In this document: piece after piece, positions 9,902-22,152 of the stretch
Numbering within the stretch: position 1 is the stretch's first letter
How the letters are laid out: each line of letters starts with the position of its first letter
Assembly: GCF_026262505.1 (NCBI RefSeq)
Contig: NC_067204.1
Location: 1,955,797 to 2,019,796 of the forward strand
DNA: 64,000 bases
Source of the DNA: Trichomonas vaginalis G3
Lineage: Eukaryota; Parabasalia; Trichomonadida; Trichomonadidae
Direction of reading: 5' to 3'
The notes under the pieces: model-generated
Databases searched by the model: none
Told to the model about the DNA's origin: nothing
Seen by the model: the letters and a program-made list of their open reading frames with translations, nothing else
Translations under genes and position numbers: made by a program

Positions 9902-11500
9902 ATGCCACGTAAAAACTACGATAAGAATATACGTAAGAGCGAAGAGACATTGAAACATCCAATAGTAAAACTGACACCACAACAACCAGTTGCAAACAAA
10001 AATAATGAATGGACCCCACTATGTGCAACAAATGTCAAGCAACCCTATGCTTTTAAACAACGAGTTCTTGGTGCACAGAGTGAGGTTTAAGAGCGGGCAC
10101 TTTAGCGAAATGGCAGGCTATGGTGGAGCTGGCAGACGGAACAGCATATAACCTCAAAGTCAAATGAAATTTGAGTTCACTCAAAAATCAAATAGCAGAT
10201 GTCAAAAAGTCAAAACATAGACATACAGAAGCAAATAAGTGAAAACGAAAAAGAAACTAGAATATGACAGACACACCAAAGAAACTCAATGAGTTAAACG
10301 TAGAGAAAAAGAAAGAAGAAGAACAACTGAAATAACTAAGTACAGAGGAATATGCGAAAAAGTGTCAGAAAAACAGCAGAAGTAGCAAAAATGGAACAAG
10401 ATGTTGTAAATTGAAAAACCATACTACTCAATATAAAAGTACTGAAAGATGAAGAGATAAAAAACAAAAAGCCCTGAAGACATTATATGGATAGCGATGA
10501 GTATAAAAAAGAAGTTGAAGCAAATGAAAGGCAGAAAAACTTTTACAGTTGCAAAACCAAACCGTACAGTATGAAAAACTTTACACAAGAAAGTAAAAAA
10601 ATAACGACGCAGCCATGCAAAAGGCAATGAAAAGCGCAGATATATAAAAGCTAACAATGAGCTGGTTAGATGCCCAAGCCAACGCCAAAGCAGCCAACAT
10701 AGGGTCAATAAGGACAAAAATACAAGCGGATGAAGACAGTTCAAATAGAAGCTTTAATGAATGCTGACTTTAAGAACGCCTTCGAAGCTCTTCATAGTAA
10801 GGTGAAAAAGTGAACGACTTCCAATCTGGAAAAAGGAAAAACTGAAGTTCTGAAGGTTTCGACAAAGAGTTAAAAGAGAAGTAGCACCAAATATGACGAA
10901 TATAAATAACAGATGCCAGCAACGAGACAGGCAGTTCAAAAAGTGCCTATGACGCCGTTAGAGCAAACTGTTGTGGAAAGTCAAGAAAAGAGTTACAACA
11001 GACCAAAACAGACCTAGTAAATGCTTTCTTAAATAACGAAAAGTCACGGTAGGACACTATGCTGCAGATGGAACATATGTGCCAGCTGGTGAACTTAATA
11101 TACCACTGGTGGAACTATCTTATACTAGCTAGTGGAACTTATATACCACCAAACCTCCAAAGAGAAGCACCTGCACCAGGACTACCTAAAACATTTACAT
11201 CGTCACATTGACACAGACACAGGCATGCACCAAACCAACACAACAACAACAACCAGCACAACAACAACAACCACACAACAACCAGCACCACAAACAACAA
11301 CCAACACACAACAAGCCAGCACCACAACAACAACCAGCACAACAACCACCTCCAAACCGCACAGCAACCCAACAGTTCAAAACACTGCACCAAACCACAA
11401 ACAGAGCAAGGACATAAAAGAAGTAGAGAACAAGGAAACCAAGAATCTTAAAAATCTTAAGGGAAAATTATGGTTACCCAGATACTCTTGACTTTAGTGA
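9902..11500 (+). pseudogene. Polinton coiled-coil, glutamine/proline-rich protein, broken
   Basis: Starts MPRKNYDKNIRKSEETLKHP. The following segments are K/E/Q-rich and helical in character, then GTYVPAG-type repeats near 11060-11150, then a Q/P/N tract. Located just upstream of the capsid candidates, as long scaffold- or fibre-type proteins often are. No family recognised. Many breaks. Confidence 0.4.
11235..11365 (+). repeat. ACAACA/CAGCAC low-complexity tract
   Basis: Imperfect CAACAA and CAGCACAACAACAACC repeats, encoding Q/P/N- or T-rich sequence depending on frame. Confidence 0.9.
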
Positions 11501-13300
11501 CAGATTAAAGAAGCTATAGAAAGTTCAAGGAAGGAAATACTGACCCGAACCTATTTAGCTTTATGGTTCAGCACCAAATGGATATAATTCAAACCTGGAA
11601 AATACAAGCTCGCTAAGGGATATGATTTAATAGCAATCATCAAATGACATGACTGAATTTACTCCGAGATATTTTTGGTCAGAGATAAATGATAATTCAA
11701 CTATCTCATGAAACGCGTAAAAAATAGAGACGGAACGAAAGAAGAAAGGGTTATGGAATGCGGATGACTAAATAGGGAACTTGTTAAAACGGTCTCGGAA
11801 TATATTGAAATGCCAGCAGATGAGGTACAAGAAACTCCACAAGGAAGAAGTTCAGATACAACCAGAATGAAGAAATATTCAGCAACAACAGCTAGAAGGA
11901 CCTGAAGGAAACGAACAAGTCCCTCCTTTGGAAACTAACTTCACAAACTAGATGAAGATTTGGAACAGCCGAAATAATCTAGACCCTCAAACAAGTTGTA
12001 TGCGGGGAATTATTGAATCTATTTCCAAGAGTCTAAGAAAAATTCGGCTGACATAGTAGAAGAATATCGAAAAATGTTCGCCGACATACAAAAGACTCCA
12101 ACATCAATGAAAATATTCAGCATTAGAATGGAAGTACTGAAAGAAAATGTACGCAAATACAACAATCCTTTTACTTACGACCATATAACGTTCAATCTTT
12201 GGCTGAACTCGGTGAAAATAAAAGGTTAAATTTCAACAAAACATATAGAAATGAAACATTGTTTAAAAGTTCATTCAGAACCTAACCAATATGGAAACAA
12301 ACCTACTTTTGTTTCTGCAGACTATGGAACTACAATGAGATGGGGTCATAAAGCTAATCCGACTAGGTTGGTTCATAACTTACCACCACCAATTCCAAGA
12401 AGTTGGAGACGCAATGGAAGTGAATGGTGAACCAGATATAGCTGGTATTTTCAGCGCGGCTAATGCCATTGAAAGATATGAAAGATGCAGATATTTGAAC
12501 CAGTATGAAATGAACATGGCTGATGGAAATATAACACCTGACGTTCTAGAAACATTTATCTCAAAGAACTACACAGAACCATAAAGATGGTATATTTGGT
12601 GAAGAGTTTAGAAAGAAAGTTAGGGAGAGAGAAGAAGAGAACCTATTGTACATGACCTTGCAAACGAAAGTTTGCAAAAATGTCATAAAAAACTTACATT
12701 GCAGACAATGAACGAGAAGGATGAATATTTTAAGAAAACCAAATGGACAGTACCAAATGAAATGTTAGTATTGAAAAACATGTTCCTTGACAAAATAAAA
12801 CCAACTACAGAAATAAATGACGCAAGACTGAAACATTGGTAAAAGCTTTCCCATTCACAAAAGATATTATTGGTAACATGGAAGAAAACCAGAATGGCTA
12901 CAAAACATATATTTGGAAACGAGCTTATTCTCATATGGACAAGCTCGTTTGAAGAGCTTGAACCGGAAACTCAGGAAAAGAGTCATGCAAACAATAAGCG
13001 AAGACTCAAATACAAACTATGACAAATCTTCTAGGATATAGGTTACCTGAGATGGGCGACCAGAGCCCAAAGGCAAAAAGGACATGGGAAAATTTACAAC
13101 ATACTAGGTGAACATGAGGCAAGATGCAACAACTTGAAGCAAGGGCAAGTTACCAAAAGCGACACCAAAGAAGAAGAGTAGAACAAAGTGAAAATAGTGA
13201 AGAAGTAACTCATCTAGTGAAAGTAGTGGCAATGAAGGAAAAAGAAGAGTTAAAAACTCAGCCAGGAAGAAAGTAAAGCTTGGTCCACGTGGGTTCTATA
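11500..13300 (+). pseudogene. Unrecognised Polinton coding segments
   Basis: Plus-strand open segments continue, including EPNQYGNKPTFVSADYGTTM near 12280-12340 and a serine/basic stretch (SSSESSGNEGKRR; ARKKVKLGPRG) near 13190-13290. These may be the C-terminal parts of the coiled-coil protein or a separate virion protein. No family recognised. Many breaks. Confidence 0.3.
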
Positions 13301-14990
13301 TGACACATAAATCCAACTATTCTATATTACCCATATGAAAGTACCGCCGCTCAGAATATAACGCCAACAGTTTTGGATGCCATGAACGGGAATGTTCGAA
13401 TGTATAACGAATGCGACAATCATTAGAAGGTCAGAAATAGTTCCTGGAACTTACGAATATACAACTGCTGTTTCTTATGGAAACGGAGGTGAGTTTGGAA
13501 AGGTTCTTCAACAACAGTAGATATTGCTTGCGACAGGTTTCACATTATTTACTTGACAACTCATTCTTATACGTGGAACAAGACATTGAAATAAAACCTT
13601 CTGCCAGTTGTCTGACAAGAAAGGTTGCAATGGAATTTTCTATGTCGGATACCAATATGCTCCAGAAGTTTTCATGGGATATAAGATATATTCTAACGCT
13701 GACTTAGTTCAAACAGTAACATGGGCAAACTATGAATGGTTCGCTTTGAGAAACTCAGTACAACCAAAGCTAGAGAACAAACAGACAGATTGCAAATATT
13801 GAGAAATATAAGAAGACTTGACCCTAACGTTCCAGGAGTTTATGTTAACCTTCTGTTCAGATGGAACTGCTGCCACTAAAGTAAACTGAAACTTAGAGTT
13901 CCTTTGTCATCTTCCTCATCTTCAGGTTTTTTAAGATACTTGCCAAACTGGGCAGGAAAAATTTCTATTGAACTTACTCCAAGCAAAAATAACTTAGTCA
14001 TTGCACCAACACAAGACCCATTCACTATTACAGACGTAGAGGGAACAAATAAACGTCATTCGCGAATTTTGCAAAGACAAAGTTGACTTAGACTTGTTTC
14101 TCAAACTTCAACAATGAAGTAAACTATTATTTCAATGCGCTGGAACTGCTTGGGACCAGTAAGTTTACATGCGAAAAATTTGAATGCAAGAGAATAGAAG
14201 CAGACTTGCAGTCTTATAGTTGGACCCAGATATTCAAATGCTTTAGCTGCCAAATATATTGCAGTTCCACTTATGTTCCCTATACACCAAATATCTGTCA
14301 AAGACTTTGCAGGTGAAGTTGGAAACCAAAGTGCTGACCCAGGTGCAAGAACAGATATTGCTTTAACAACTGCAATGAAACATGCAGATACTATTGTTAC
14401 TGTTCAGAACGAACTATTAAATGACTATTTCTTGTTTCTACAACCCTGGTATTAAATACATATAAACATAGATGGCAAATATTATCCAAGAGAAGAATAT
14501 TCTACAGTTGAGATATGAGGTCATACAACTTGACATTAGATGCTATGAACTTTAACAACAACTTCACAACAACCATTAACCCTGAAATGCAAAGTTCTAT
14601 TATGCCATATGTGAAAGTATGGACTCATACAGGAGGTCAAAAAACTCAATATACAAATGGAGACCGTCAAACTTTTGGCTTGCATTCCATTTGCTGACTC
14701 AGAAGACTTTATGGTGGGTATTTCAACTGTTGGTACTGTACAAATACAGATATACTGGTGACAGAGACGGTCCAGATGAATTGAAAGCAAAGAAGTTTAC
14801 AAAAACCAATAGCACTTTTCACGGAAGATGCTCTTTTGAAGATTCGTTCGATGGAAACCTGCTGGGGCTCCTCAAATTGGCATAACGAACAGCTTCCATC
14901 GAGCAGATTTTGGCAGCAGGTCAGTAAGTTGTGTTCTTGAACTGACTTCTCTCCGTCAAATATTGACGTACGCCATTTTGACATAATATT
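13300..14990 (+). pseudogene. Candidate Polinton major capsid protein, broken
   Basis: About 550 codons of beta-rich sequence with little charge and many N, T, G and aromatic residues, for example PLMFPIHQISVKDFAG, AMNFNNNFTTTINPEMQ and TFGL. Length and position (after the Q-rich protein, before minor virion proteins, helicase and ATPase) fit a double jelly-roll major capsid protein. The family call rests on composition, length and context, not on a diagnostic motif. Several breaks. Confidence 0.4.
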
Positions 14991-15256
14991 GTATATAAAA
15001 CTTTCCTTTAGAAATATCTGTAAGTGTTGATAGTTATATTTTTGTCTGCTTCAAGAACTTTCACCATTTCAGTTTACCAACTTTCTCTTGCTATGAAAAT
15101 ATTTTGGTTCAAGCAAAGACTGCTATTCTATAACAATTACATTTTGTATAAAGAACTATTCTGTCAATGTATTTGTATTGTTTGTGTGTGTAAACTTTGT
15201 CTGCTTCAATTCGAAGAGAATACTCGAATACGTCCATCTTTTTTATTCTAAGTAAA

Positions 15257-15835
15257 ATGTCATTCCGAAAAATAGAAGCGTAAGTGTTTCAAAAGTTTAA
15301 TGGCCGTGGCAGATGTGAAGTTAAATTCACAACTCAAAACAAACAGTCAAAGTGTTATTGTCAATGTCAAAGACAGAGATGTTGAAGTGGGGAAACCATA
15401 CGAGGACGAAGATGGTATAACAATGTTCCTGTAAAAGAACAACCAACATATCCTGAAGTTAGCAGAGACTTAAGTTCTGTTGCAGATAATTCGAAACGAC
15501 TACCAACAACTGAAAGACAAACTCAAAACTCAGGAGAAGATTTGTCAAGCTTTAAGTATAATGTTAAACTTGGTCGAACACAACCCTGTAAAAGTGAACT
15601 CATATGTCATTGCACCTCATGAAGTTTTGAAAGAACTATTGAAACTTTTGACAGAGGCAGAACGATATAAACATCAAAGAAATAGAACCCGACGTTAGTT
15701 GCTGTGGTGTTTCATATAATGTCATTGACAAAGATATATACGTTATGAAAGGAGGTGAAACGTGAACTTAAATATAGTTTCCCAGACGTTATAAAAATAT
15801 TTGACGACCACAACATTTCATTAAAATTTATTGCT
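15257..15835 (+). pseudogene. Unrecognised Polinton gene
   Basis: Begins MSFRKIEA after a T-rich leader. Contains APHEVLKELLKLLTEAER near 15615-15665. No family recognised. Confidence 0.3.
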
Positions 15836-15840
15836 AAGTA

Positions 15841-16620
15841 AATGGCAGAAGACATAATGGTTTATACTATTACGACTAAAAACCCCGAGTCATATAATTC
15901 TATAACAACAAACTTACAAAGTCCTCAAGGACGGATATTGTAAACTAACTTTAAACACAATGACGACTAAAGCCTGTTTTGCTTCTTTTGACACCAGAAA
16001 GACTTTGTTGTTGTGAATGGTGTAAAAAATACTCCTCTTGAAGATACTTACTCAGATATACCACCAACAGGTTTGTTGACTTATAATACTTTAAGTACGG
16101 ATGTAACATGTGCTGCAACTAGAGCAGGTTTCATTATGTTTGGATGTCCGACTGAGTTTACTCTAAACGATATGAGCTATAATACAAAATATATATCTGG
16201 TTTTACTACCAACAGTTTCCTATATAACAGGAAAAGGTGTCATACAAGGATGTCTGTTCCATTTACTTTAAGTACACCTATTTTATATATTGTTTCAAAC
16301 TTAGGTTCAAAGTGTTTTCGAATGTCGACAGAAACTACTATGACCAAAAGATACTATGCGTATAAACAAACACATTCTCTGCTTGGTTTGCCTGATTGTT
16401 CATTCGAATGCAGATGTTTTCAGCTTTATAAACTCAAACACTTTAGCAAACATAAACTTAACCTTAGTTGACGCAAACTTTGTTCCTGTAAAACTTTTAT
16501 GTCCTATGTATTTGTCAATGACGGCAGAAAGTTTCGAATTGGAAGATGCAACTGGTGAAAGTATTGTATTACAAGAACAACAAATGCAACAAATAGCTCA
16601 AGAACAAAAGTCAAGAATAA
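15841..16620 (+). pseudogene. Candidate Polinton minor capsid (penton-type) protein, broken
   Basis: Starts MAEDIMVYTITTKNP. Beta-rich and weakly charged, with PPTGLLTYNTLSTDV and near the end LTLVDANFVPVKLLCPMYL, a pattern like the C-terminal strand of Polinton minor capsid proteins. Ends in a Q/E-rich tail. Context between capsid and helicase supports a virion protein. Few breaks, better kept than most. Confidence 0.4.
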
Positions 16621-16646
16621 AAAAATATTTTTTTATTTTTATAAAA
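16618..16646 (+). promoter_or_regulatory. AT-rich Polinton promoter-like motif before helicase gene
   Basis: An A-run followed by ATATTTTTTTATTTTTATAA abuts the ATG at 16647. This is the cleanest member of the motif family. Confidence 0.55.
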
Positions 16647-17790
16647 ATGTACAGAATAGATGTTTCAGATTTTTATGACTTCCAAACATTCAGAAATATG
16701 TGTCCATTTCGAGACTATAACAAAGCAGTCGAGAATTTGAAACGTTTAGTCATTTAGTGTGACTCTGCCCCAGAATGTTATGTTATGAAAGAATGGGATG
16801 TAGTCTTTAACAAACAAGAGCAACAATAGTTTCAGAACAAGAATGTAACAGAAACTTAAGAAATAAAAGTCGACAAGTTGGCATGAAGATGTTTAGATGC
16901 TTGGGATATTTTATTGTCAAAACTTGAAGATTTTTCAGTTCGTGGTATAAAGTTTTATACACCATCTCCAAACTTCTATTCTATCTTCACTGGATATAAA
17001 TACGAACAAGTAGAATGGAAAGAAAATATTATAGAAGGCTTGGTTAGACCATGTCAAAAAATTATATGCAATGGAAACGAAAAAGGTTTATGTATATCTT
17101 ATGTTGGTTTTGCAAACATCTTACAACATCCAAGTGCTAAAATGAAACTGCTCTCATTAAATTGGAAAACAAGGAACAGGTAAGAACACATTCTTTACAG
17201 ATTTTTGTGCAAACTGTTAGAAGGTTATTCGAATCCGAATATGACAAACTTTAGAAAACATCTGGGCAAGTTTAACTCCTCAATAGAGAATTATGAAACT
17301 TATAGTTTGCAATGAACTTCAAAGTATAGATACAACAAAAGTTTTGAACTCAGATGCTTTGAAGAGTCTTATAACAGATAAAGTTGGAGTTGTTGAAAGA
17401 AAGTATAAAGACCAAAGAGTTTTGTGAAAATGTTGCAAACTTCATTATGGTTTCAAACAATGCTGTTCCGATGAAGTTAGAAAGTTCTGACAGAAGATAT
17501 GTAGTTGTCAGAACGTCAGAAGTCATATCAAGATACAGAATATTTTGACGCTTTGTCAGAAACTTTGACATCTGACTTTTACAACCACTTGTTCTCATAT
17601 TTTATGACATTAGATAATTCAAAGTTCAATCCAAGACAAATTCCACATACCGAAGAGAGACAAACATTGTTAGAAGCAAACAAGAGTGTATATGAACTGT
17701 TCATAGATGAAACTGACTTTGAGTGTTTAGATGAAAGGTCATTGTACGATTCGTATAAACAATATTGTCAGAATATGGTTATATGACAGC
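16647..17790 (+). pseudogene. Polinton superfamily 3 (D5-like) helicase, broken
   Basis: Visible signatures: P-loop GKQGTGKNTFFTDF near 17165-17210, then KLIVCNELQSIDTTKVLNS (the D5/SF3 Walker-B-side NE motif) near 17295-17355, and FIMVSNNAVPMKL with a DRRYVVVRTSE arginine-finger-like region near 17445-17520. The N-terminal part (MYRIDVSDFYDFQTF) may be primase or linker. The role in life would be DNA unwinding at Polinton replication. Several breaks; fossil. Confidence 0.75.
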
Positions 17791-17877
17791 GTCTAAACGA
17801 ACATTCTTGGCAAATGTCAAAGTCTTTTAGACGTACAGAATGGTGTATATATCAAAGAAAAAATTTTCTGAGTAAAT

Positions 17878-18338
17878 TTAAAAAAAAAATATTTTTTATC
17901 CGATAGAAAAGATGACAAAATTCATCTCAGTAAACAAGTAACATGTCAGGACTTAAAGAAGAACTAGACCCATTCACATATTTGAATGTTTACTTCTACC
18001 TATTTTGAAAAGTCTTCATTCAGCAAAGTTTGGAACATCGAACCAGTTAAGTTTGCTTATTGTGACTAAAAATGGTGCGAAATTTGAAGACTTAGACATA
18101 GAAGGTTTGTTAACAGTCAAAGAAAGTTTTGACAGAAGGTTCTCATAACCTTAAGAGAGGCAAAGCATACAAACTTGTTATACCTTATGAACCAAAGAAA
18201 GCAGACGACTATGAATATTATGAGGCTAAAGTTGTAGAAGTTCAAGGTAAATTGGGTAAAAAAGCTATTAGAGGTCTAAGCCAGTGTTTACTCCTAAAGA
18301 GGAAGAGAAGAATTGACATTGACCCAGAAATGTTCTAA
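17878..18338 (+). pseudogene. Unrecognised Polinton gene with AT-rich leader
   Basis: An A-run and ATATTTTTTATC precede an ATG at 17912. Downstream open segments include KFEDLDIEGLLTVKESF and, at 18129-18338, a 69-residue frame with KRGKAYKLVIPYEPKKADDY. No family recognised. A few breaks. Confidence 0.3.
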
Positions 18339-18800
18339 AAATAAAATTTATTTTTACATGTCATATCCCCTTCTCTGGAACTGGTTCTTTCTTCTCTTCT
18401 TCTACTTTCTTTTCTTTCTTTCTCTCTTCTTCTTTTCTGGTGGAGTATGTCAAACTTCTCAGAACCATATTTATGTAAAAGTTCTTTGTCCTTTAATAGC
18501 TCATCTATTCTGTTTTCTATTTCATCTTTCAAGAACAGTGCATGTGTCTTCTTTGCATTCTAAGAAGTTTTGTTGGACTTCATCTCTCCAAGAGGCGTCA
18601 TCTCTGTCAACAAGTCTGTCATTGACAAATTTTAAGACTGCTCTGCTTAATGTTTTATGGTTCTTGTCATATTCCAGAAACAGAACTTTAGAACAAATTC
18701 ACCTTTCTTGTTTACACTATGTAAGATTTATGGTCGACAGATGTTTTTGCTGTCGAAAAGCCTTGTCTCGATATAGATAGCGAAATCGCTAGACATTTTC
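18339..18800 (-). pseudogene. Polinton minus-strand coiled-coil protein
   Basis: The minus strand encodes a very charged tail (MKDEIENRIDELLKDKELL, then KRRREKERKESRRREE). The N-terminal part is interrupted. It is tail-to-tail with the preceding gene. Function unknown. Confidence 0.35.
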
Positions 18801-18831
18801 TAAAAGATAAAAATTTTAATTTTTCTAAAAT

Positions 18832-19620
18832 ATGTTAGAAAAAAAGTTTGCTGACATTGACAAGAAATTTGAGAATGTTTTAAACAGAGAACAAGGTGAA
18901 ATAAAAATGCTCAGATAAAACCCATACATGACAAGTTCTTATTTGCTCAGAATGGTATAACAGGTCTAATTGCACCACCTGGGTCGGGTAGACTTTCACT
19001 TATCTTAAAATGTGGCTGCACAACAACAAGAACTAGATGAAAGAACCCATTCTATGAGTTAGTTGTCATTTGTAGTACTTCTGGTCAATTTGACAAACCG
19101 TCAATTCGTTCAAAGATATTATAAAGAAGTCTAAGTTTATATGTATAAAGGACTCTGAGTTGTTAGATTGGATAAAAAGTGACCAAAGAAGAGTTTTGAA
19201 GTACAATGCTATAAATGAGTATATAAATTCTAAGTTTAAAGACCCAAATGAGGAAATGCAGAGAATATTAGAGAAGAAACACTTCAGAAACAAACAGAAA
19301 GAGATAGAATAACATTTCGAAGAAATTGCAATCTTACGATGGAAGACTTACCCTCATAGATGTCTCTTATCTTTAGATGATTTCGCTCTCTCATCCTTTG
19401 TTAACAGAATAGAGAACAAGACATTGTCGAATTTCTTAAGAAGCTCAGACACTTAACATTTCAGTTGTCATTTGTGTAACAGACAGCCAAGAGTTTAAGT
19501 AAGGATGTAAGAGAATACTTACTGAGCATTATACTTTTCCCCGATTGTCCGAAGACGATTTCATGGAACTTATGAAAGAGTCCATGGCAGGTAAGTTTGA
19601 CAACATGAACTATGGGAGAA
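18832..19620 (+). pseudogene. Polinton FtsK/HerA-type packaging ATPase (A32-like), broken
   Basis: Starts MLEKKFADIDKKFENVLNRE. A P-loop region GLIAPPGSG lies near 18965-18990 and a Walker B-type CLLSLDDFA near 19365-19385, followed by NISVVICVTDSQEF, the order seen in A32-like packaging ATPases. About 260 codons, close to the family's size. It would pump DNA into capsids. Several breaks; fossil. Confidence 0.75.
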
Positions 19621-20462
19621 GTACAAAGTCATACAAGACCCTCATACTTCTTTCAGAATTCATATCTACGCAAACAAAGTTCAAATTGTAAAAGCAAGCT
19701 TTGAAAAATAATGGTTCATTTACTCTGCTTGTTTTGAAGTTGTCAAAATACTCTGTTATTTTTTCTTTAACAATGGCAAATCTTCTTTGAAGTAAGTATT
19801 GTACAACCTTTAATATCATAGTGTGTTTGAGGTAACGTATCTTGAACTATTTGTTTCACATCTTCATTTGGGGTCATTGAAATCGTAAGTTTTCGCGATA
19901 GAACCAATTCGTCAGATTTGTAAAATCTTAGCAAGGTCGTAAAAGCTTTTGTTGTTTCTTCTGACTAAATGCAACATAACCATATCTCTGTCTTCTTCAT
20001 TTTCCATCTCTTCAGTATAAATCATATACTTATAGTTCTTTTCCTTTCCTTTTGGTACCGAAACGTGGTATTCTTTTCTGTATGTTTTTGTCTTCTTTCA
20101 TCATATCTTCTCTCTGCTTTGTGACAAAGTTCGTCAAGGAGCATAAGTATGTAGATTGCATAACGAGGTGAAGCCCACATTGCTATTGAACTAACTAGGA
20201 ACTTATGAACATATATACCTTTTAGATGTGATGGTAAGTTTTGTCTGTCTTGGTACATCTTTTTAAGTTCTACATGTTCGAACTCACTGAGGAGTTCATG
20301 AGTGCTATTTAATTCAAACCAGTCTTGTGGTTTTGTGTGTCTGGTGCAAAACATGCTGTCAAAATACTTTGCATTTGGTACATATCGTCTTTGACCGAAC
20401 GAATGAGACGTAACTGTTTGTTTATACTGTATGTACTCGTATTCTTCATTTATTGGCTTCAT
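19610..20462 (-). pseudogene. KilA-N domain protein, broken
   Basis: A 146-residue open frame at 20022-20462 (minus) contains a KilA-N-like core: a WFELNSTHELL stretch and then GIYVHKFLVSSIAMWASPRY-AIYILMLLDEL, the signature YVH...AMW.SP.FA.... Downstream minus segments (YMIYTEEMENEEDRDMVM...) may be a C-terminal accessory domain. KilA-N proteins bind DNA and are common in large DNA viruses and phages. It shares an upstream motif with the next gene. A few breaks in the C-terminal part. Confidence 0.65.
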
Positions 20463-20515
20463 GAACGATAGCAGTTGTTGTGTTCTCGTTGTGTTGACAT
20501 TACTGTCTTTACATA

Positions 20516-20548
20516 CAAAATAAAAAAAATATTTTATAAAAAACTAAA
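20516..20548 (-). promoter_or_regulatory. AT-rich Polinton promoter-like motif (minus)
   Basis: Reads TATAAAATATTTTTTTTATTTTGTATG on the minus strand in front of the KilA-N gene, continuing into GTAAAGACAGTAATG. Nearly identical to 21205-21245. Confidence 0.5.
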
Positions 20549-20589
20549 CTTTATTTTCTGACTTTCACAAAAGACCAAAAATAAAACGC

Positions 20590-21186
20590 TTTACATGTAT
20601 TTTTCAGCAACTTCGTCAAATAATTTTATAGCTTTATCTATCTCATCTACTTCAAACGTTTCTTTACCTTTCGTGGGAGCACCATACATTTTCCAAAAAC
20701 TTCAAGCAGTTCTGTTTCAGCAGCTCTCATATCGTTAACGAACACAACCTTGACTCTATTGACTGTACTGTCATATCTTTGAGTTATATTATATGTTCTT
20801 CCTATCTTATATCTTTTTTGATTGAAGTCCTTGGTTTCTGAACGATGTAAAGTAAGCCTTCACTGCAACGTTCATATCGAATGAAAACCATATGTTATTG
20901 AAGTTTATATCCAACAACTGGGTCTAAGCCATAACAAAACTATGGTTATAAGACTTTTGTCAATGAGATATGCTGTAGTTCCATAGAATCTTACCGATAT
21001 CATAAGCTCAGGATTCTTGTCAATTTTCTGAGTAGAAGCATTTTTAACCCAGTCCTTGCTTTCTTTCCAGATAGTGTTAGAATGTCTGACAAAGAATAAT
21101 TTGTTGTATTTCTTTGAGTATCTTACGTTTAAATCACCTATTCTAACCACTTTGTGTGTCATTGCTATTCTTTTTAACTGTTTCAA
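20590..21186 (-). pseudogene. T5orf172 (GIY-YIG-like) domain protein, broken
   Basis: Minus-strand sequence encodes a T5orf172-type signature in one frame near 20700-20815: RYKIGRTYNITQRYDS, then VVFVNDMRAAETELLEVF. The N-terminal part reads MTHKVVRIGDLNVRYSKKYN. T5orf172 domains resemble GIY-YIG nucleases and often accompany KilA-N/Bro proteins, which fits the neighbour. It ends in a charged helix (FEVDEIDKAIKLFDEVAEKY). A few breaks. Confidence 0.6.
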
Positions 21187-21204
21187 AACTCAATGTTTGT
21201 CATT

Positions 21205-21252
21205 TACTGTCTTTTACATACAAAATAAAAAAAAATATTTTATAAAAACTAA
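21205..21252 (-). promoter_or_regulatory. AT-rich Polinton promoter-like motif (minus)
   Basis: Reads TTTTATAAAATATTTTTTTTTATTTTGTATG on the minus strand, then AAAAGACAGTAAATGACA, upstream of the T5orf172 gene. The same order, including the GACAGTAA extension, is in front of the KilA-N gene. Confidence 0.5.
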
Positions 21253-21282
21253 CGTTAGTTTTTTTATTTTGTATAAAAGATA

Positions 21283-21349
21283 GATTTCAGGATTTTTTTT
21301 ACGAAGTGTCAAAGTTCTCTTCGTCAAAAAAATACAAGTTATATAATGA
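21283..21349 (-). repeat. Inverted repeat, right copy (partner 8017-8090)
   Basis: Contains GTGTCAAAGTTCTCTTCGTC, complementary to the copy at 8017-8090. It marks the right edge of recognisable Polinton sequence just before the N gap. Confidence 0.6.
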
Positions 21350-21356
21350 AATTTTT

Positions 21357-21381
21357 NNNNNNNNNNNNNNNNNNNNNNNNN
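21357..21381. other. Assembly gap (25 N)
   Basis: Exactly 25 N separate Polinton sequence from the surface-gene array. The junction between the two is therefore not proven by contiguous sequence. Confidence 1.
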
Positions 21382-22152
21382 ATTTGTAATTAGACCTTAC
21401 ATTTGTGATAATCGAAGTGCAATCATAATAATTCAAATTAAAAACAACAAAATTACATGGAATAGGTTCGTCACTGGAGGATTCTATGTAATTGTACCTG
21501 GTGAGCGAAATAAATTGCTGAATATTGTGTATTTCAAGAATTTCTAAAGATACTTCTGAAGTTCTTGCTTCTCCGGAAATGTTGCGATAATCAGTAAATA
21601 CTACGTATTGTTCCTTATAAAAATTAAGTTTTGTTTGATTTCTGCCAATTAATAACTTTTGAATTCCGAATATTTTGTATTTTGGCTGGGATCCAAAAGA
21701 AATTGATTGGTTGCAAAGATATTCGAGCTTGTCCTTATCATAAGCACTGTATGTATCATAAGAAAAACTTTGTGAAATTTTGATTGTTGCAACTGTATTC
21801 GGAGATTTACTTCTGAACAAAATGTATAATGTCGGTGAGAAATAAAGGAAACAATAAGAATTACCGAAAAAGTGACAAAACATCAAAAACAGGGAGGGGG
21901 TCTCAATTTTTATTACTTATATTATTTTACAATATTTATATAAATACTCTTTATAATATATTTTACTATAAATTATACCTCAAATTCAAATATTTATAAT
22001 ATTATTTACATAATTATCTCAAAATTATATTTTTATATATTATTTTTCATATGTATAAATCATATAATCTATATCTATGCAAATCTCATCTAAAATTTTT
22101 TGAAGCAAACCGCTACCATTTTATAATGGTCCATCTTAAATTCATCATAAAT

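Noticed and set aside
11139-11398. Minus-strand ORFs rich in C, W, L and V
   Set aside because: Antisense shadow of the CAACAA/CAGCAC low-complexity tract.
13300-14990. Firm assignment as major capsid protein
   Set aside because: Only composition, length and context support it; no diagnostic motif could be named, so it is kept as a candidate.
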